A stretch of 64,000 bases of DNA from Limnobacter sp. MED105 (GTDB lineage: Bacteria; Pseudomonadota; Gammaproteobacteria; Burkholderiales; Burkholderiaceae_B). Made by a program: the position numbers and the translations under genes. The notes under the pieces were generated by a model, which ran no database searches, was not told the DNA's origin, and saw only the letters and a program-made list of their open reading frames with translations. Location of the stretch: the NCBI RefSeq assembly GCF_000170915.1, contig NZ_ABCT01000001.1, positions 496,001-560,000 of the forward strand, given 5' to 3'. Shown here in pieces: positions 8,459 to 17,723 of the stretch (its first letter is position 1; each line of letters starts with the position of its first letter).

Positions 8459-10395
8459 TGAAGTTTTGCCTGTATCAACGAACGCACCGTAAGCAAGGGC
8501 AGTGAACATTCCTGTAGTTGACATCGCGCCTCGGCTTGCGACAGGTGGTCGAGGGCATTGGTGAATTGTCCAAGGCTGCTTTGATGAAGTGCCATGTTGT
8601 AGAAAGGTTCGGGTGTATTCGGAAAGCGTTCTATAAGAAGTTCAAGAAGTGCGTTCAGCGCTTTGTTTTGCCCGGCTTGATACATGGTCAGGCCAGCAGA
8701 CAAGGCTTTGTTAAGCTCGCCCAGCTCTTTGTTTGTTTGAAGTTGGTTTGCAGTCGCACTTTCAAGCACGGTTGCCTTAAGTAACACCACCAGTTCAATG
8801 TGACTTTCTCCACGGTTTTTGCTTTGTGTGATCAAGTCGACAGATTCCGGGGCACCGGGAATACCTCGACTCAAGCTGCTGTTCTCTTTCTGGCGTAGCC
8901 CACCCAGCAGGGCCATCTCGCCACTTTTTAATCGCAGTATTGATTCCAGTTCGCGCGTTTGTACCTCGGGTACCCGACTGATGATGTTGAGCTGTTGCAA
9001 TGCCGGGTTGGGGTCTTGCACAAAGCCTACAATTCGGCTCAGTGTGGGGCGGACCCGCAACTGAATTGCATTGTTGTCCGCAATTTGCGGAGTTACCGTC
9101 ATCAGGAAACCCACCGGTACTGTTTGAACTTGTGTGGTAAACGTGGAAAATGCAGGACTGTTTTGTGTAGGTGCACTGGTTTGAACATCGGTTGTGAAAT
9201 ACACCCGGTTGTCGATCACTTTCAGCACAGCAGCTTGTTGATTCATGGTCACGACGCGCGGCGATGAAAGCACTTCTGTTTTCCCAAACTCCTCCAACAG
9301 GCGCAAGGCCACGCTGGTGTCGGTATTGCCGGTGTTTCGCAACGCATTGAACGTGAGGGCTGGGTTACCCAAGTTAAGCCCTTGCACCGCCAGGCCCGCG
9401 GTAATTCCGTTTTGGCGCAGCACATTCCAGTCAATTCCTCGCTCGTAGCGATCATTCAGTGAGATCTCGGTGATTACCGCTTCAATCACAATTTGCCGAT
9501 CAACCCGACGCTGAATTTGTGTGAGCCACTGTGCTACCCTGCGATGCTGGCTGGGCTTTGCGATCACCGACACGGTTCCAGATTCCGGATTGGTGATGAC
9601 TCGCCCGGAGCGGGTTTCTTTACGAGTCGTTGTGATGTCCCGTTTCTCGGAGGAAACTGCAGTGGTACTCCTCAAATTGGGTTGTGCTCGGCGAGGGGAT
9701 GTGTTGCGCGTGCTGGCATAGGCACGGTCTTCATCTTCATCAATGACGCGTTCCCGCGTCGAGAGTTCTACCGGCTTTATCTGCACCTGAATGATCTGTT
9801 CAATTTGAGTCGCGATGTCTTCCCACAAGTCGTGCTGTTGTGAGTTGTTCAGCACCAGTTCCGAGCGATTGCCAGTTTCCCGTCGATCAGTCAGTTCGCG
9901 CGGGCCGCCAGCGATTGCCGAACTCAAGCTGGATGAGTCATTCATTTCCCGGGCAATTGACAGGTAGTCAAGGGTATACACCCGAAGCTCATCTGCCTCG
10001 CACCGCATGGACAGCTGATTGCCTGCAAATTGCACGCTGGCACCGGATTGAAGTTCCAGGCTTTCTATGACTTGTTGAAGTGGCATGTCTCGGCCCACCA
10101 GGCTGACCGGGGCGTCGCCGCAGTTGTCCATTTCATAGCCAAGCTTTAGCTCCCGCGAAATCAGTTCGAGCACTTGGCTTGCGGGTATGTTTTCAAGCCG
10201 GAAAGTGAATGTTTGCTGATGTCTTTGCCACGCGTTGCTGCTGTGCTGAACTTTGTCTGCCCAAAAAACAGCATTCAACTCAAGCGTGTGCGTCACTTCA
10301 AGCGGCGCAATGCGCTCGCTTGTTTGGGGAGGAGTGGCCACGCACGCAGTCAGGAGGGTGGTCAAACCGATTAAAAACACAAGCAGTGAGGGCAC
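8455..10395 (-). CDS. Secretin lipoprotein (PilQ/MshL/GspD family) with C-terminal TPR-like region
   Basis: This protein forms the outer-membrane pore for a filament or secreted product. It has 646 residues, with a lipoprotein signal ending in LLTAC (Cys18) and an STN-type domain at about 65-130 (VSLVGRDMPLQQVIESLELQ). A secretin domain runs from about 290 to 540 with VLSSPRVVTMNQQAAV and LLGGLRQKE motifs. A C-terminal extension at about 565-646 looks like tetratricopeptide helices. A lipidated secretin can often reach the outer membrane without a separate pilotin, and the STN plus secretin layout resembles MshL. It is the first gene of the leftward operon, divergent from mlaF across a 167-base region. 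Confidence 0.88.
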   Translation of the reverse strand: MPSLLVFLIGLTTLLTACVATPPQTSERIAPLEVTHTLELNAVFWADKVQHSSNAWQRHQQTFTFRLENIPASQVLELISRELKLGYEMDNCGDAPVSLVGRDMPLQQVIESLELQSGASVQFAGNQLSMRCEADELRVYTLDYLSIAREMNDSSSLSSAIAGGPRELTDRRETGNRSELVLNNSQQHDLWEDIATQIEQIIQVQIKPVELSTRERVIDEDEDRAYASTRNTSPRRAQPNLRSTTAVSSEKRDITTTRKETRSGRVITNPESGTVSVIAKPSQHRRVAQWLTQIQRRVDRQIVIEAVITEISLNDRYERGIDWNVLRQNGITAGLAVQGLNLGNPALTFNALRNTGNTDTSVALRLLEEFGKTEVLSSPRVVTMNQQAAVLKVIDNRVYFTTDVQTSAPTQNSPAFSTFTTQVQTVPVGFLMTVTPQIADNNAIQLRVRPTLSRIVGFVQDPNPALQQLNIISRVPEVQTRELESILRLKSGEMALLGGLRQKENSSLSRGIPGAPESVDLITQSKNRGESHIELVVLLKATVLESATANQLQTNKELGELNKALSAGLTMYQAGQNKALNALLELLIERFPNTPEPFYNMALHQSSLGQFTNALDHLSQAEARCQLQECSLPLLTVRSLIQAKLQ

Positions 10396-10562
10396 GGGCA
10401 GACTTTTCAGGGTTTAAGTGCTGCGGATCATACTTTGATGAAACCATTTCCACGCTTCGTGGTCATGCCTTGTGGGTGAGCCTGTCACCATTTGGATGGT
10501 GAGTGCATGTCCTTCGGGGTACAATAGCTCCCAAATTCGTATTCGTTTACTAAGGAGCCCCC
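10396..10562. promoter_or_regulatory. Divergent promoter region between the secretin operon and mlaF
   Basis: This 167-base region separates two divergent operons. A TACAAT at 10520-10525 on the plus strand, about 40 bases before the mlaF start, is a good -10 candidate; the best -35 at 17 bases spacing (TGGTGA) is poor. The mlaF ribosome site is AAGGAG at about 10551-10556. I could not identify a convincing promoter for the secretin gene. Confidence 0.4.
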
Positions 10563-11351
10563 ATGGGCTTTGTTGCTCAATTAAAAAACGTGGACTTCGG
10601 CTACGCCGATCGCCTCATTCTGGAAAACATTTCGCTGGACATCCCCAAGGGCAAAGTGGTTTCTGTCATGGGTGGCTCTGGTTCGGGCAAAACCACTTTG
10701 CTGCGCTTAATGTGTGGTCAGTACCCGGTTAATCGGGGTGAGGTAGAAGTGCTGGGCCAAAATGTGGTGACTGCCAGTACACAACAGCTTTACGCATTCC
10801 GCAAAAAAATCGGTGTGCTTTTTCAGTTTGGTGCGCTTTTTACCGATTTGAATGTCTTCGAGAATGTGGCGTTTCCGCTGCGTGAACACACCAATCTGCC
10901 CGAAGCAGCCATTCGCGATCTGGTGCTGTTGAAGTTGCAGGCCGTGGGCCTTCGTGGAGCAAGCAATCTTTTTCCGTCGGAAATCTCCGGCGGCATGAGC
11001 CGGCGAGTGGCCCTGGCCCGCGCCATTGCGCTCGATCCCGAACTGATTTTTTACGATGAACCCTTTGCCGGGCTTGATCCAATTTCGCTGGGCATCACAG
11101 CCAACCTCATTCGTACCCTGAATGATGCCTTGGGCGCCACCTCAGTGGTGGTTACCCACGATATTCACGAGTCCTTTGCAATCAGTGACCATGTCATTGT
11201 GATTGCGAATGGCAAGGTACTTGCGCAAGGTACGCCAGCAGAAGTGGAGGCCAACCAGGATCCTTACGTTCAACAGTTCATCCAAGGTTTGCCCGAAGGG
11301 CCTGTGAAGTTTCATTATCCTGCACGCAATTTGCAGGAGGACTTTGCATGA
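10563..11351 (+). CDS. mlaF: Mla lipid-transport ABC ATPase
   Basis: MlaF is the ATPase of the MlaFEDB inner-membrane complex, which moves phospholipids between the inner membrane and periplasmic MlaC to keep the outer membrane asymmetric. The 262-residue protein shows Walker A GGSGSGKTTL near residue 38, the signature SGGMSRRVALARA near residue 142, and Walker B LIFYDEP followed by FAGLDPIS. The unusual SGGM(A/S)RR signature is typical of MlaF-type ATPases. It overlaps mlaE by 4 bases and is the first gene of mlaFEDACB. Confidence 0.95.
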   Translation: MGFVAQLKNVDFGYADRLILENISLDIPKGKVVSVMGGSGSGKTTLLRLMCGQYPVNRGEVEVLGQNVVTASTQQLYAFRKKIGVLFQFGALFTDLNVFENVAFPLREHTNLPEAAIRDLVLLKLQAVGLRGASNLFPSEISGGMSRRVALARAIALDPELIFYDEPFAGLDPISLGITANLIRTLNDALGATSVVVTHDIHESFAISDHVIVIANGKVLAQGTPAEVEANQDPYVQQFIQGLPEGPVKFHYPARNLQEDFA

Positions 11352-12133
11352 ATCCAATCGCATTGGTTTCCCGCCTGGGGGCGGGTGTTATTGCAACAAT
11401 TGCCGGCCTGGGTGTTTTTGCGCGTTTTGTGGGCAACTTGTTCATGTTGCTTCCTAAGGCTTTATTCCGCCCGCGCCTTGTTATCGATCAAATCCATTTC
11501 ATTGGCAATTATTCGCTGGTCATCATTGTCGTCTCGGGTCTTTTTGTGGGCTTCGTGTTGGGCTTGCAAGGTTATTACACCCTGAACAGGTACGGTGCCG
11601 AGCAGGCCTTGGGTCTCCTGGTGGCTTTGTCACTGGTGCGTGAATTGGGTCCGGTGGTGTCTGCTTTGCTGTTCGCTGGCCGAGCTGGCACATCGTTGAC
11701 GGCTGAAATTGGTCTGATGAAAGCAGGTGAGCAGTTGACCGCCATGGAAATGATGGCCGTGGATCCCAAAGCGCGCATTGTTGCCCCTCGCTGGATAGCC
11801 GGTTTGATTTCCCTGCCTTTGCTGGCAGGTTTGTTCAGTGCGGTGGGTATTTTTGGCGGTTACGTGGTGGGTGTGTTGTTGATCGGTGTGGATTCAGGTG
11901 CATTTTGGTCTCAAATGCAGGCTGGTGTGGACGTGCGTGACGACATTCTCAACGGGGTGATTAAAAGCGTGGTGTTTGGTGTGGCTGTCAGCTCAATTGC
12001 CTTGTTCCAGGGCTATGCGTGTCAGCCCACGCCTGAAGGTGTTTCCAGGGCAACCACCCGAACCGTGGTGATTTCCTCCCTGACTATTTTGGGTCTCGAT
12101 TTCGTGCTAACAGCACTCATGTTCAGTATTTAA
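11348..12133 (+). CDS. mlaE: Mla lipid-transport ABC permease
   Basis: MlaE is the membrane permease dimer of the Mla complex. The 261 residues contain five or six hydrophobic helices and the MlaE-family motif ALVRELGPV (seen here as SLVRELGPVVSALLFAGRAG near residue 95), followed by AEIGLMK...EQLTAMEMMAVDP, which contacts the ATPase. The start ATG overlaps the mlaF stop. The length matches the family. Confidence 0.95.
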   Translation: MNPIALVSRLGAGVIATIAGLGVFARFVGNLFMLLPKALFRPRLVIDQIHFIGNYSLVIIVVSGLFVGFVLGLQGYYTLNRYGAEQALGLLVALSLVRELGPVVSALLFAGRAGTSLTAEIGLMKAGEQLTAMEMMAVDPKARIVAPRWIAGLISLPLLAGLFSAVGIFGGYVVGVLLIGVDSGAFWSQMQAGVDVRDDILNGVIKSVVFGVAVSSIALFQGYACQPTPEGVSRATTRTVVISSLTILGLDFVLTALMFSI

Positions 12134-12145
12134 CGGATTGAAGGT

Positions 12146-12619
12146 ATGAAAAAGAACACGGCAGTGGATTTTTGGGTGGGCCTGTTTGTGCTAATTGGCG
12201 CACTTGCATTGGTGTTTCTCGCTTTGAAGGCGGGCAACTTGAGTTCTTTCACCACGGGCGATCAATACCGGGTGACCGCAGAATTTGACAATATCGGTGG
12301 CTTGAAGCCTCGTGCGCCTGTTAAAAGTGCGGGTGTCACCGTGGGGCGTGTGGCCAACATCAACCTTGATCCAGTCACATTCCGTGCAGTCGTGGCCCTG
12401 GATTTGGAGGAGGGCTTCGAGTTTCCCAAGGACTCTTCAGCTAGAATCCTTACCTCAGGCCTGCTGGGTGAGCAATATGTGGGTATTGAGGCCGGTGGAG
12501 ATCTCGAGAATCTAGCCAGCGGCGAGAAGTTTGCGCGTACCCAGTCTGCCGTGGTGCTTGAAAACCTGATTAGCCAGTTCTTGTTTAGCAAAGCCTCGGA
12601 AGGCGACTCCGAAAAGTGA
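12146..12619 (+). CDS. mlaD: Mla substrate-binding MCE protein
   Basis: MlaD is anchored in the inner membrane by one N-terminal helix and forms a periplasmic hexameric MCE ring through which lipid passes. The 157-residue protein has the helix at about residues 8-28 (WVGLFVLIGALALVFLALK). A single MCE domain follows, at about 38-118, with the VKSAGVTVGRV motif and LLGEQYVGIE. The length is normal for MlaD. It starts 12 bases after mlaE and is followed after 15 bases by mlaA. Confidence 0.95.
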   Translation: MKKNTAVDFWVGLFVLIGALALVFLALKAGNLSSFTTGDQYRVTAEFDNIGGLKPRAPVKSAGVTVGRVANINLDPVTFRAVVALDLEEGFEFPKDSSARILTSGLLGEQYVGIEAGGDLENLASGEKFARTQSAVVLENLISQFLFSKASEGDSEK

Positions 12620-12634
12620 TGAAGGGGATTTGAA

Positions 12635-13531
12635 GTGTTAATGTCCATTCGAAAAGTGATTTTGCTGCTTGGCGTGCTTGGCTTGTCCACCGCATGTACC
12701 AGCATGCGCGCCCCTTCCGAGTCAGACCCGTTGGAAGGATTCAACCGTTCCGTTGACGGCTTTAACCAGGTGGTAGACAAGGCGGTGGTGAAGCCGCTGG
12801 CGCAGGGTTACGACAAGGTAACGCCGCCAGAAATCAAAACCGTGATCGGAAATTTCTTTTCCAATCTGGATGACATCAGTGTGGCGGTCAATAATTTGTT
12901 GCAAGGCAAGCCCAAGGCTGCAGGCAGCGATATCACGCGTTTCGCGCTGAACACCACAATCGGAATTGTAGGTTTGGCTGATGTGGCCACCGAACTGGGA
13001 TTTCAGAAAAACGATGAAGATTTCGGTCAAACCCTGGGTGTGTGGGGCATGGGTTCGGGCCCCTACCTGGTGCTCCCCTTGTTGGGACCAAGCACCCTGC
13101 GTGACGCGCCTGCCAGGTTTGTCGATGCTCCCCTCGATCCCCTCTACCATTACGACAATGTTAGGGTGCGCAACAGTTTACTGGTTGTGAATGTGGTGAA
13201 TACTCGGGCAAGGCTGTTGCCAGCAACCGACCTGGTTGAGCGCGTAGCGCTGGATCAATATGCTTTTGTTCGCGATGCCTACTTGAAGCGCCGTGCCAGT
13301 TTGGTGAGAGATGGTGCCCCAGATCCGAACGAACAAAGTTACGAGGATTTTGAAGAAGAATCGCGCAGCGACACTCCCGTTTCTTTTCCACCCTTCAAGG
13401 CAGCCCTGGTGCAGCTTGAAACAAGCAGCGCATCTTTAAATACGCAGCCTGATTCAAACTCGTCGATTGGTCTGCCAACCGACCTGCAGCAAAGCGAACG
13501 TGCCAAGTCTGGCTTGGGTTTGGTGAACTGA
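12635..13531 (+). CDS. mlaA: Outer-membrane lipid-asymmetry lipoprotein MlaA (VacJ)
   Basis: MlaA sits in the outer membrane and removes phospholipids from its outer leaflet, passing them to MlaC. The signal peptide ends in a lipobox (GLSTAC, Cys21). The VacJ domain follows, with DPLEGFNRSVDGFNQ near residue 32 and GMGSGPYLVLPLLGPSTLRD near residue 138. The C-terminal 60 residues are extra, Ser-rich and of low complexity. The GTG at 12635 has GAAGGGG at good spacing; an ATG at 12641 is the alternative. Having mlaA inside the mla operon is usual in Betaproteobacteria but not in E. coli. Confidence 0.93.
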   Translation: MLMSIRKVILLLGVLGLSTACTSMRAPSESDPLEGFNRSVDGFNQVVDKAVVKPLAQGYDKVTPPEIKTVIGNFFSNLDDISVAVNNLLQGKPKAAGSDITRFALNTTIGIVGLADVATELGFQKNDEDFGQTLGVWGMGSGPYLVLPLLGPSTLRDAPARFVDAPLDPLYHYDNVRVRNSLLVVNVVNTRARLLPATDLVERVALDQYAFVRDAYLKRRASLVRDGAPDPNEQSYEDFEEESRSDTPVSFPPFKAALVQLETSSASLNTQPDSNSSIGLPTDLQQSERAKSGLGLVN

Positions 13532-13603
13532 TTGGCATTGGGGTGGTCAACCCCTTGGTATGTATTGCGTTTTTAGACTAACGACACACGTTTTGGAAGA
13601 ATC

Positions 13604-14227
13604 ATGAATATTGCAGTGAACAAGTTGTTTCAATGGGTTGCAGCCGCCGCTTTGGGTTTTGGCCTGATTGCGCAGCCAGCGTTGGCGCAGGATGTACCTG
13701 CCAATGAGTTTGTTGAAAAGTTCAGCAATGAGGTGTTGGCCGAGATCAAGGCGCGCAAGCAGGAGTTGTTGGCTGACCCCAAGAAGCTGGATGCCCTGAT
13801 TGACCAGAAAGTAATGCCCAATGTGAATTTTCGAAGAATGACCCAATTGGTTGTGGGGCGCCCATGGCGCGAAGCCACGCCCGAGCAGCGTGAGCAAATT
13901 ACCAAAGAGTTTCGCACCCTGTTGGTGAAAACTTACTCTGGCGCGTTGGCGCAGGTCGGTGATCAAACCCTGCAAGTGGACCGCCTGCGTGCCCGCCCGG
14001 AAGACACGGATGTGATCGTGAATAGCCGCGTGATCCAGAAAGGCGCCCCGCCCGTCGATTTGGCCTATCGCGTTGAAAAGAAAGACGGCAAGTGGCTGAT
14101 TTATGACCTGAGCGTTTTGGGTCTGTGGCTGGTTGATTCCTACAAAGCCCAGTTTGGCACGGTGCTGTCCAACTCCGGTGTGGATGGTTTGATTCAAACC
14201 CTGAAAACCCTAAACGCTAAGGGTTGA
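13604..14227 (+). CDS. mlaC: Periplasmic phospholipid-binding protein
   Basis: MlaC is the soluble periplasmic shuttle between MlaA and MlaD. The 207-residue protein has a cleavable signal peptide ending ALAQD near residue 29, then the Ttg2/MlaC fold with LIDQKVMPNVNFRRMTQLVVG and the C-terminal VDLAYRVEKKDGKWLIYDLSVLG region that is diagnostic for the family. It lies 72 bases after mlaA and one base before mlaB. Confidence 0.95.
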   Translation: MNIAVNKLFQWVAAAALGFGLIAQPALAQDVPANEFVEKFSNEVLAEIKARKQELLADPKKLDALIDQKVMPNVNFRRMTQLVVGRPWREATPEQREQITKEFRTLLVKTYSGALAQVGDQTLQVDRLRARPEDTDVIVNSRVIQKGAPPVDLAYRVEKKDGKWLIYDLSVLGLWLVDSYKAQFGTVLSNSGVDGLIQTLKTLNAKG

Positions 14228-14228
14228 T

Positions 14229-14480
14229 ATGAAGGTATCGGTCGATCAAATTACCGTTCGCAACGGAGATCAAGTGATCGCCGAGGTCGCCAAGGCATTT
14301 GCCTTGGGCGACCATGTTATTGACTTTTCCTCAGTCAAGCATGTCGATTCCACCGCATTGGCTGTGATTCTTGCAGCCAAGCGAGTGCTTAAATCAGACA
14401 AAACCCTTGAACTCCAACATCCTCCCGCGCAGCTGGACAGTTTGATTGCTGCCTACGGAGTACAATCTCTCTTCTCCTAA
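14229..14480 (+). CDS. mlaB: STAS-domain protein of the Mla complex
   Basis: MlaB binds MlaF and stabilises the ABC complex. It is a single STAS domain of 83 residues with the characteristic HVDSTALAVILAAKR motif near residue 37; Ser/Thr in this position is conserved in MlaB. The gene follows mlaC directly. The small size and position leave little doubt, although the N-terminal strand is divergent. Confidence 0.85.
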   Translation: MKVSVDQITVRNGDQVIAEVAKAFALGDHVIDFSSVKHVDSTALAVILAAKRVLKSDKTLELQHPPAQLDSLIAAYGVQSLFS

Positions 14481-14513
14481 AACCTGTAGCACCTTTCATC
14501 GGTGCGAGAAGTC

Positions 14514-15422
14514 ATGTCGTTTGCACTAGAGCTGAGCTCGGTATCCAAATATTTTGGTGAATTCCGTTCCTTGAACAATGTGTCGCTCACAGTTCAGGAA
14601 GGGGAGTTTTTCGCTTTGCTTGGCCCCAATGGCGCCGGCAAAACCACACTGATCAATATTATTGCTGGTCTTAGCCGAGCCAGCACGGGCACAGCCAAGG
14701 TCATGGGTTTTGACGTGGTGGGTCAGTTTCGAGATGCTCGGCGAAGCATCGGCATCGTGCCCCAAGAACTTGTTTTTGATCCGTTTTTCTCAGTGCGTGA
14801 AACTCTGCGTTTTCAGTCGGGCTATTTTGGCTTGAAAAAGAATGACGACTGGATTGACGAACTATTGCATTCGCTAAGCCTGATGGACAAGGCCGACAAC
14901 AACATGCGTACCCTGTCGGGCGGTATGAAGCGTCGCGTGATGGTGGCTCAGGCTCTGGTTCACAAGCCGCCAGTGATTGTGTTGGACGAGCCAACAGCGG
15001 GAGTTGACGTAGAATTGCGCCAAACCTTGTGGAAATTCATTGCTGGTCTGAACCAAAAGGGACACACAATTCTGCTGACTACGCATTACCTTGAAGAAGC
15101 AGAAACCCTGTGCAACCGAATCGCCATGTTGAAAAAGGGCGAAGTGCTGACCGTGGACACCACCCCCAACCTTTTGAAAAAGCATGCCAATCAAACGCTA
15201 AACATGCAACTGAACGGCGTATTGCCAGCGGGCCTGCAAGCCAGGGTGTTGAAGGCCAATGTGAGCGAGGGGCGCTACACGCTCGCGTTGAACGGCCCTG
15301 CAGAGATAGAGCAAATACTGGCTCAATGCCGCAAAGATCACCTGGATGTTTTGGAGTGCAGCATTGAAAAACCTGATCTTGAAGAAGTATTTGTGCAACT
15401 AATGAGTGGGGGTTCCAAATGA
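14514..15422 (+). CDS. ABC exporter ATP-binding protein (YadG type)
   Basis: This ATPase belongs to an ABC-2 type exporter of unknown substrate. It has Walker A GPNGAGKTTL, signature LSGGMKRRVMVAQAL and Walker B VIVLDEPTAGVD, and about 302 residues. The ATG at 14514 is preferred over the GTG at 14502 because GAGAAG lies just upstream and the protein then starts directly with the first strand (FALELSSVSKYFG). The stop overlaps the permease start (15419-15422). In E. coli the pair is YadG/YadH; adjacency to mla is common in Betaproteobacteria and suggests an envelope role, which is inference. Confidence 0.88.
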   Translation: MSFALELSSVSKYFGEFRSLNNVSLTVQEGEFFALLGPNGAGKTTLINIIAGLSRASTGTAKVMGFDVVGQFRDARRSIGIVPQELVFDPFFSVRETLRFQSGYFGLKKNDDWIDELLHSLSLMDKADNNMRTLSGGMKRRVMVAQALVHKPPVIVLDEPTAGVDVELRQTLWKFIAGLNQKGHTILLTTHYLEEAETLCNRIAMLKKGEVLTVDTTPNLLKKHANQTLNMQLNGVLPAGLQARVLKANVSEGRYTLALNGPAEIEQILAQCRKDHLDVLECSIEKPDLEEVFVQLMSGGSK

Positions 15423-16174
15423 CTGGTTGGCAAACCCTGTTCAAGAAAGAAATCCTGCGCTTCTGGAAGGTCAGTTTTCAAACCGTATTGGCCCCGGTGG
15501 TTACAGCTTTGCTGTATCTCATGATTTTTTCACATGTACTGGATGGCAAGGTAGAGCCTTATCCCGGCGTTAGTTACGCCGCCTTTCTGGTGCCTGGTTT
15601 GGTCATGATGTCGGTGCTTCAGAATGCGTTTGCGAATTCGTCGTCCAGCCTGATCCAGTCAAAAATTACCGGCAACCTGGTGTTTGTGTTGTTGCCGCCA
15701 TTGTCCCATTTCGAGTTTTTCTCGGCATACGTGCTGGCTTCCATGGCTCGCGGCATTGCTGTGGGTCTGGGCGTGTTGCTGGTCACTGTGGCCTTTGTTG
15801 GCCTGCATGTGTATAACCCGGTCTGGATTCTCGTGCACGCCCTGGTGGGCTCAGCCTTGTTGGGTACCATGGGGGTAATTGCCGGTATTTGGGCTGAAAA
15901 ATTCGACCAGCTGGCGGCCTTCCAGAACTTCATCATCATGCCAGCCACCTTTTTGTCGGGTGTGTTTTATTCCATCCACTCCTTGCCGACGGTGTGGCAA
16001 ACAGTGTCGCATTTCAATCCGTTTTTCTACCTCATAGACGGTTTTCGCTATGGTTTTTTCGGCGTCAGCGATGTCAGCCCCTGGTTCAGCTTGGCCATCG
16101 GCCTGTTTGCCTGGGCTGTTTTGACCGTAATTGCGATGCGCATGGTGACCTCTGGTTACAAATTGAGGGGATAA
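15419..16174 (+). CDS. ABC-2 type exporter permease (YadH type)
   Basis: This is the membrane half of the exporter encoded with the preceding ATPase. The 251-residue protein has about six hydrophobic helices and the ABC-2 permease pattern: LIQSKITGNLVFVLLPPLSHFEF in the middle, and FLSGVFYSIHSLPTVWQTVSHFNPFFYLIDGFRYG towards the end. The PxxY/IDGFRYG part is characteristic of the YadH/NodJ group. It is translationally coupled to the ATPase by a 4-base overlap. The substrate is unknown. Confidence 0.88.
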   Translation: MTGWQTLFKKEILRFWKVSFQTVLAPVVTALLYLMIFSHVLDGKVEPYPGVSYAAFLVPGLVMMSVLQNAFANSSSSLIQSKITGNLVFVLLPPLSHFEFFSAYVLASMARGIAVGLGVLLVTVAFVGLHVYNPVWILVHALVGSALLGTMGVIAGIWAEKFDQLAAFQNFIIMPATFLSGVFYSIHSLPTVWQTVSHFNPFFYLIDGFRYGFFGVSDVSPWFSLAIGLFAWAVLTVIAMRMVTSGYKLRG

Positions 16175-16207
16175 TAGTGCTGTTGAATCAAAAGGATAGG
16201 AAAAATC

Positions 16208-16450
16208 ATGTTGTTGCCTGAAACCGTTCGCGGCTATATTGCGCAGGGCTTGGAATGCGAACACCTCACCGTGTCTGGTGACGGTCAGCATTTTGAGGCG
16301 GTCATCGTGGCCAGTGCATTCGAAGGATTGCGCGCCATTCAGCGCCATCAAAAAGTGTATGCAGTACTGGGTGACAGAATGCGTGCTGAAATTCACGCCT
16401 TGTCTATGAAAACATTGACGCCCGCTGAGTGGGCTCAACAACAAGCGTAA
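16208..16450 (+). CDS. BolA-family protein (IbaG type)
   Basis: BolA-family proteins partner with monothiol glutaredoxins in iron-sulfur trafficking. This one has 80 residues with the [19 protein letters not shown] core and the conserved His in [11 protein letters not shown] near the end. The place between an mla/ABC cluster and murA matches ibaG (yrbA) in gamma- and betaproteobacteria. A candidate partner, the Grx4-type glutaredoxin at 34541, is in the same window. Confidence 0.9.
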   Translation: MLLPETVRGYIAQGLECEHLTVSGDGQHFEAVIVASAFEGLRAIQRHQKVYAVLGDRMRAEIHALSMKTLTPAEWAQQQA

Positions 16451-16466
16451 AAAGGACTGCCATTTA

Positions 16467-17723
16467 ATGGATTCATTTTTGGTTCGTGGCGGAAAGCCGC
16501 TTCACGGAGAAGTGTCGATTTCTGGTGCGAAGAATGCGGCCTTGCCCATTTTGTGCGCAAGTTTGCTGACCGCTGAGCCAGTCACCATCACCAACGTGCC
16601 GCGCCTGCGCGACATCAACACCTGCCTGCGCTTGCTGGGCTCTATGGGCGTTCAGTGTTTTTGGCATGGAGAGAACCAGTTGGCCCTGCGGGCCGAAGAA
16701 ATTTCCGAGCCGATCGCCAGCTACGATCTTGTGAAAACAATGCGCGCCAGTATTTTGGTGTTGGGTCCCTTGGTGGCACGCTTTGGCGAGGCCAGCGTGA
16801 GCTTGCCGGGTGGCTGTGCAATCGGGCAGCGCCCAGTCGATCAGCACATCAAAGGCCTTCAGGCCATGGGTGCCGAAATCACCATTGAAAAGGGCTACAT
16901 TCACGCCAAAGCCAAGCGTTTGAAGGGTGCGCGCATTGTGACCGACATGGTGACTGTGACCGGTACCGAGAACCTCATGATGGCGGCGGCTTTGGCCGAT
17001 GGAACAACCATCATTGAAAACGCGGCCCGTGAACCCGAAGTGGTGGACCTGGCGAACATGCTGGTCAAAATGGGCGCGAAAATTGAAGGCATTGGCACCG
17101 ATACCATTACCGTGCACGGCGTTGAAAAGTTACATGGTTGCGAATACCAGGTAATGCCTGACCGCATTGAGGCGGGTACGTTTTTGTGTGCTGTTGCTGC
17201 CTGCGGTGGCAACATAACCTTGAACAACACCGATGCTGACAGCATGGACGCAACCATTGAAAAGTTGCGTACAGCGGGCGTAAGCATTGAAGTGGACGGC
17301 ACAAAGATTCACGCCAGCATGAATACACGCCCCAAGGCAGTGGGCGCACGCACGGCACCATTTCCAGGCTTTGCAACCGACATGCAGGCGCAGCTGATGG
17401 CAGTGAACTGTGTGGCCGATGGCACGGCGGTGGTCAATGAAACCATTTTTGAGAACCGTTTCATGCATGTTCAGGAAATGGTTCGCCTAGGTGCAAACAT
17501 TGAAATTGAAGGCCACACGGCAATCATCAAAGGTGTGGAGCGACTCGACGGTGCCACCGTCATGGCCACCGACCTGCGCGCCTCGGCGGGCCTGGTGATT
17601 GCAGGCCTTGCAGCCAGCGACGAAACACGGATTGACCGTATTTATCACCTGGATCGCGGGTATGACAGAATGGAAGAAAAGCTGCGCAAACTCGGCGCAG
17701 ACGTCACGAGAGTAGCGGAATGA
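16467..17723 (+). CDS. murA: UDP-N-acetylglucosamine 1-carboxyvinyltransferase
   Basis: MurA transfers enolpyruvate from phosphoenolpyruvate to UDP-GlcNAc, the first committed step of peptidoglycan synthesis. The 418 residues match the family length. The N-terminal [21 protein letters not shown], the active-site loop with Cys in [12 protein letters not shown] near residue 116 (the fosfomycin target) and the C-terminal [19 protein letters not shown] are all present. The stop overlaps the hisG start (ATGA at 17720), so cell-wall and histidine genes are read as one unit here. Confidence 0.97.
   Translation: MDSFLVRGGKPLHGEVSISGAKNAALPILCASLLTAEPVTITNVPRLRDINTCLRLLGSMGVQCFWHGENQLALRAEEISEPIASYDLVKTMRASILVLGPLVARFGEASVSLPGGCAIGQRPVDQHIKGLQAMGAEITIEKGYIHAKAKRLKGARIVTDMVTVTGTENLMMAAALADGTTIIENAAREPEVVDLANMLVKMGAKIEGIGTDTITVHGVEKLHGCEYQVMPDRIEAGTFLCAVAACGGNITLNNTDADSMDATIEKLRTAGVSIEVDGTKIHASMNTRPKAVGARTAPFPGFATDMQAQLMAVNCVADGTAVVNETIFENRFMHVQEMVRLGANIEIEGHTAIIKGVERLDGATVMATDLRASAGLVIAGLAASDETRIDRIYHLDRGYDRMEEKLRKLGADVTRVAE

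Noticed and set aside
13536-13560. GGGG/CCCC hairpin between mlaA and mlaC as a terminator
   Set aside because: The stem is short and no T run follows; mlaC belongs to the same functional unit.
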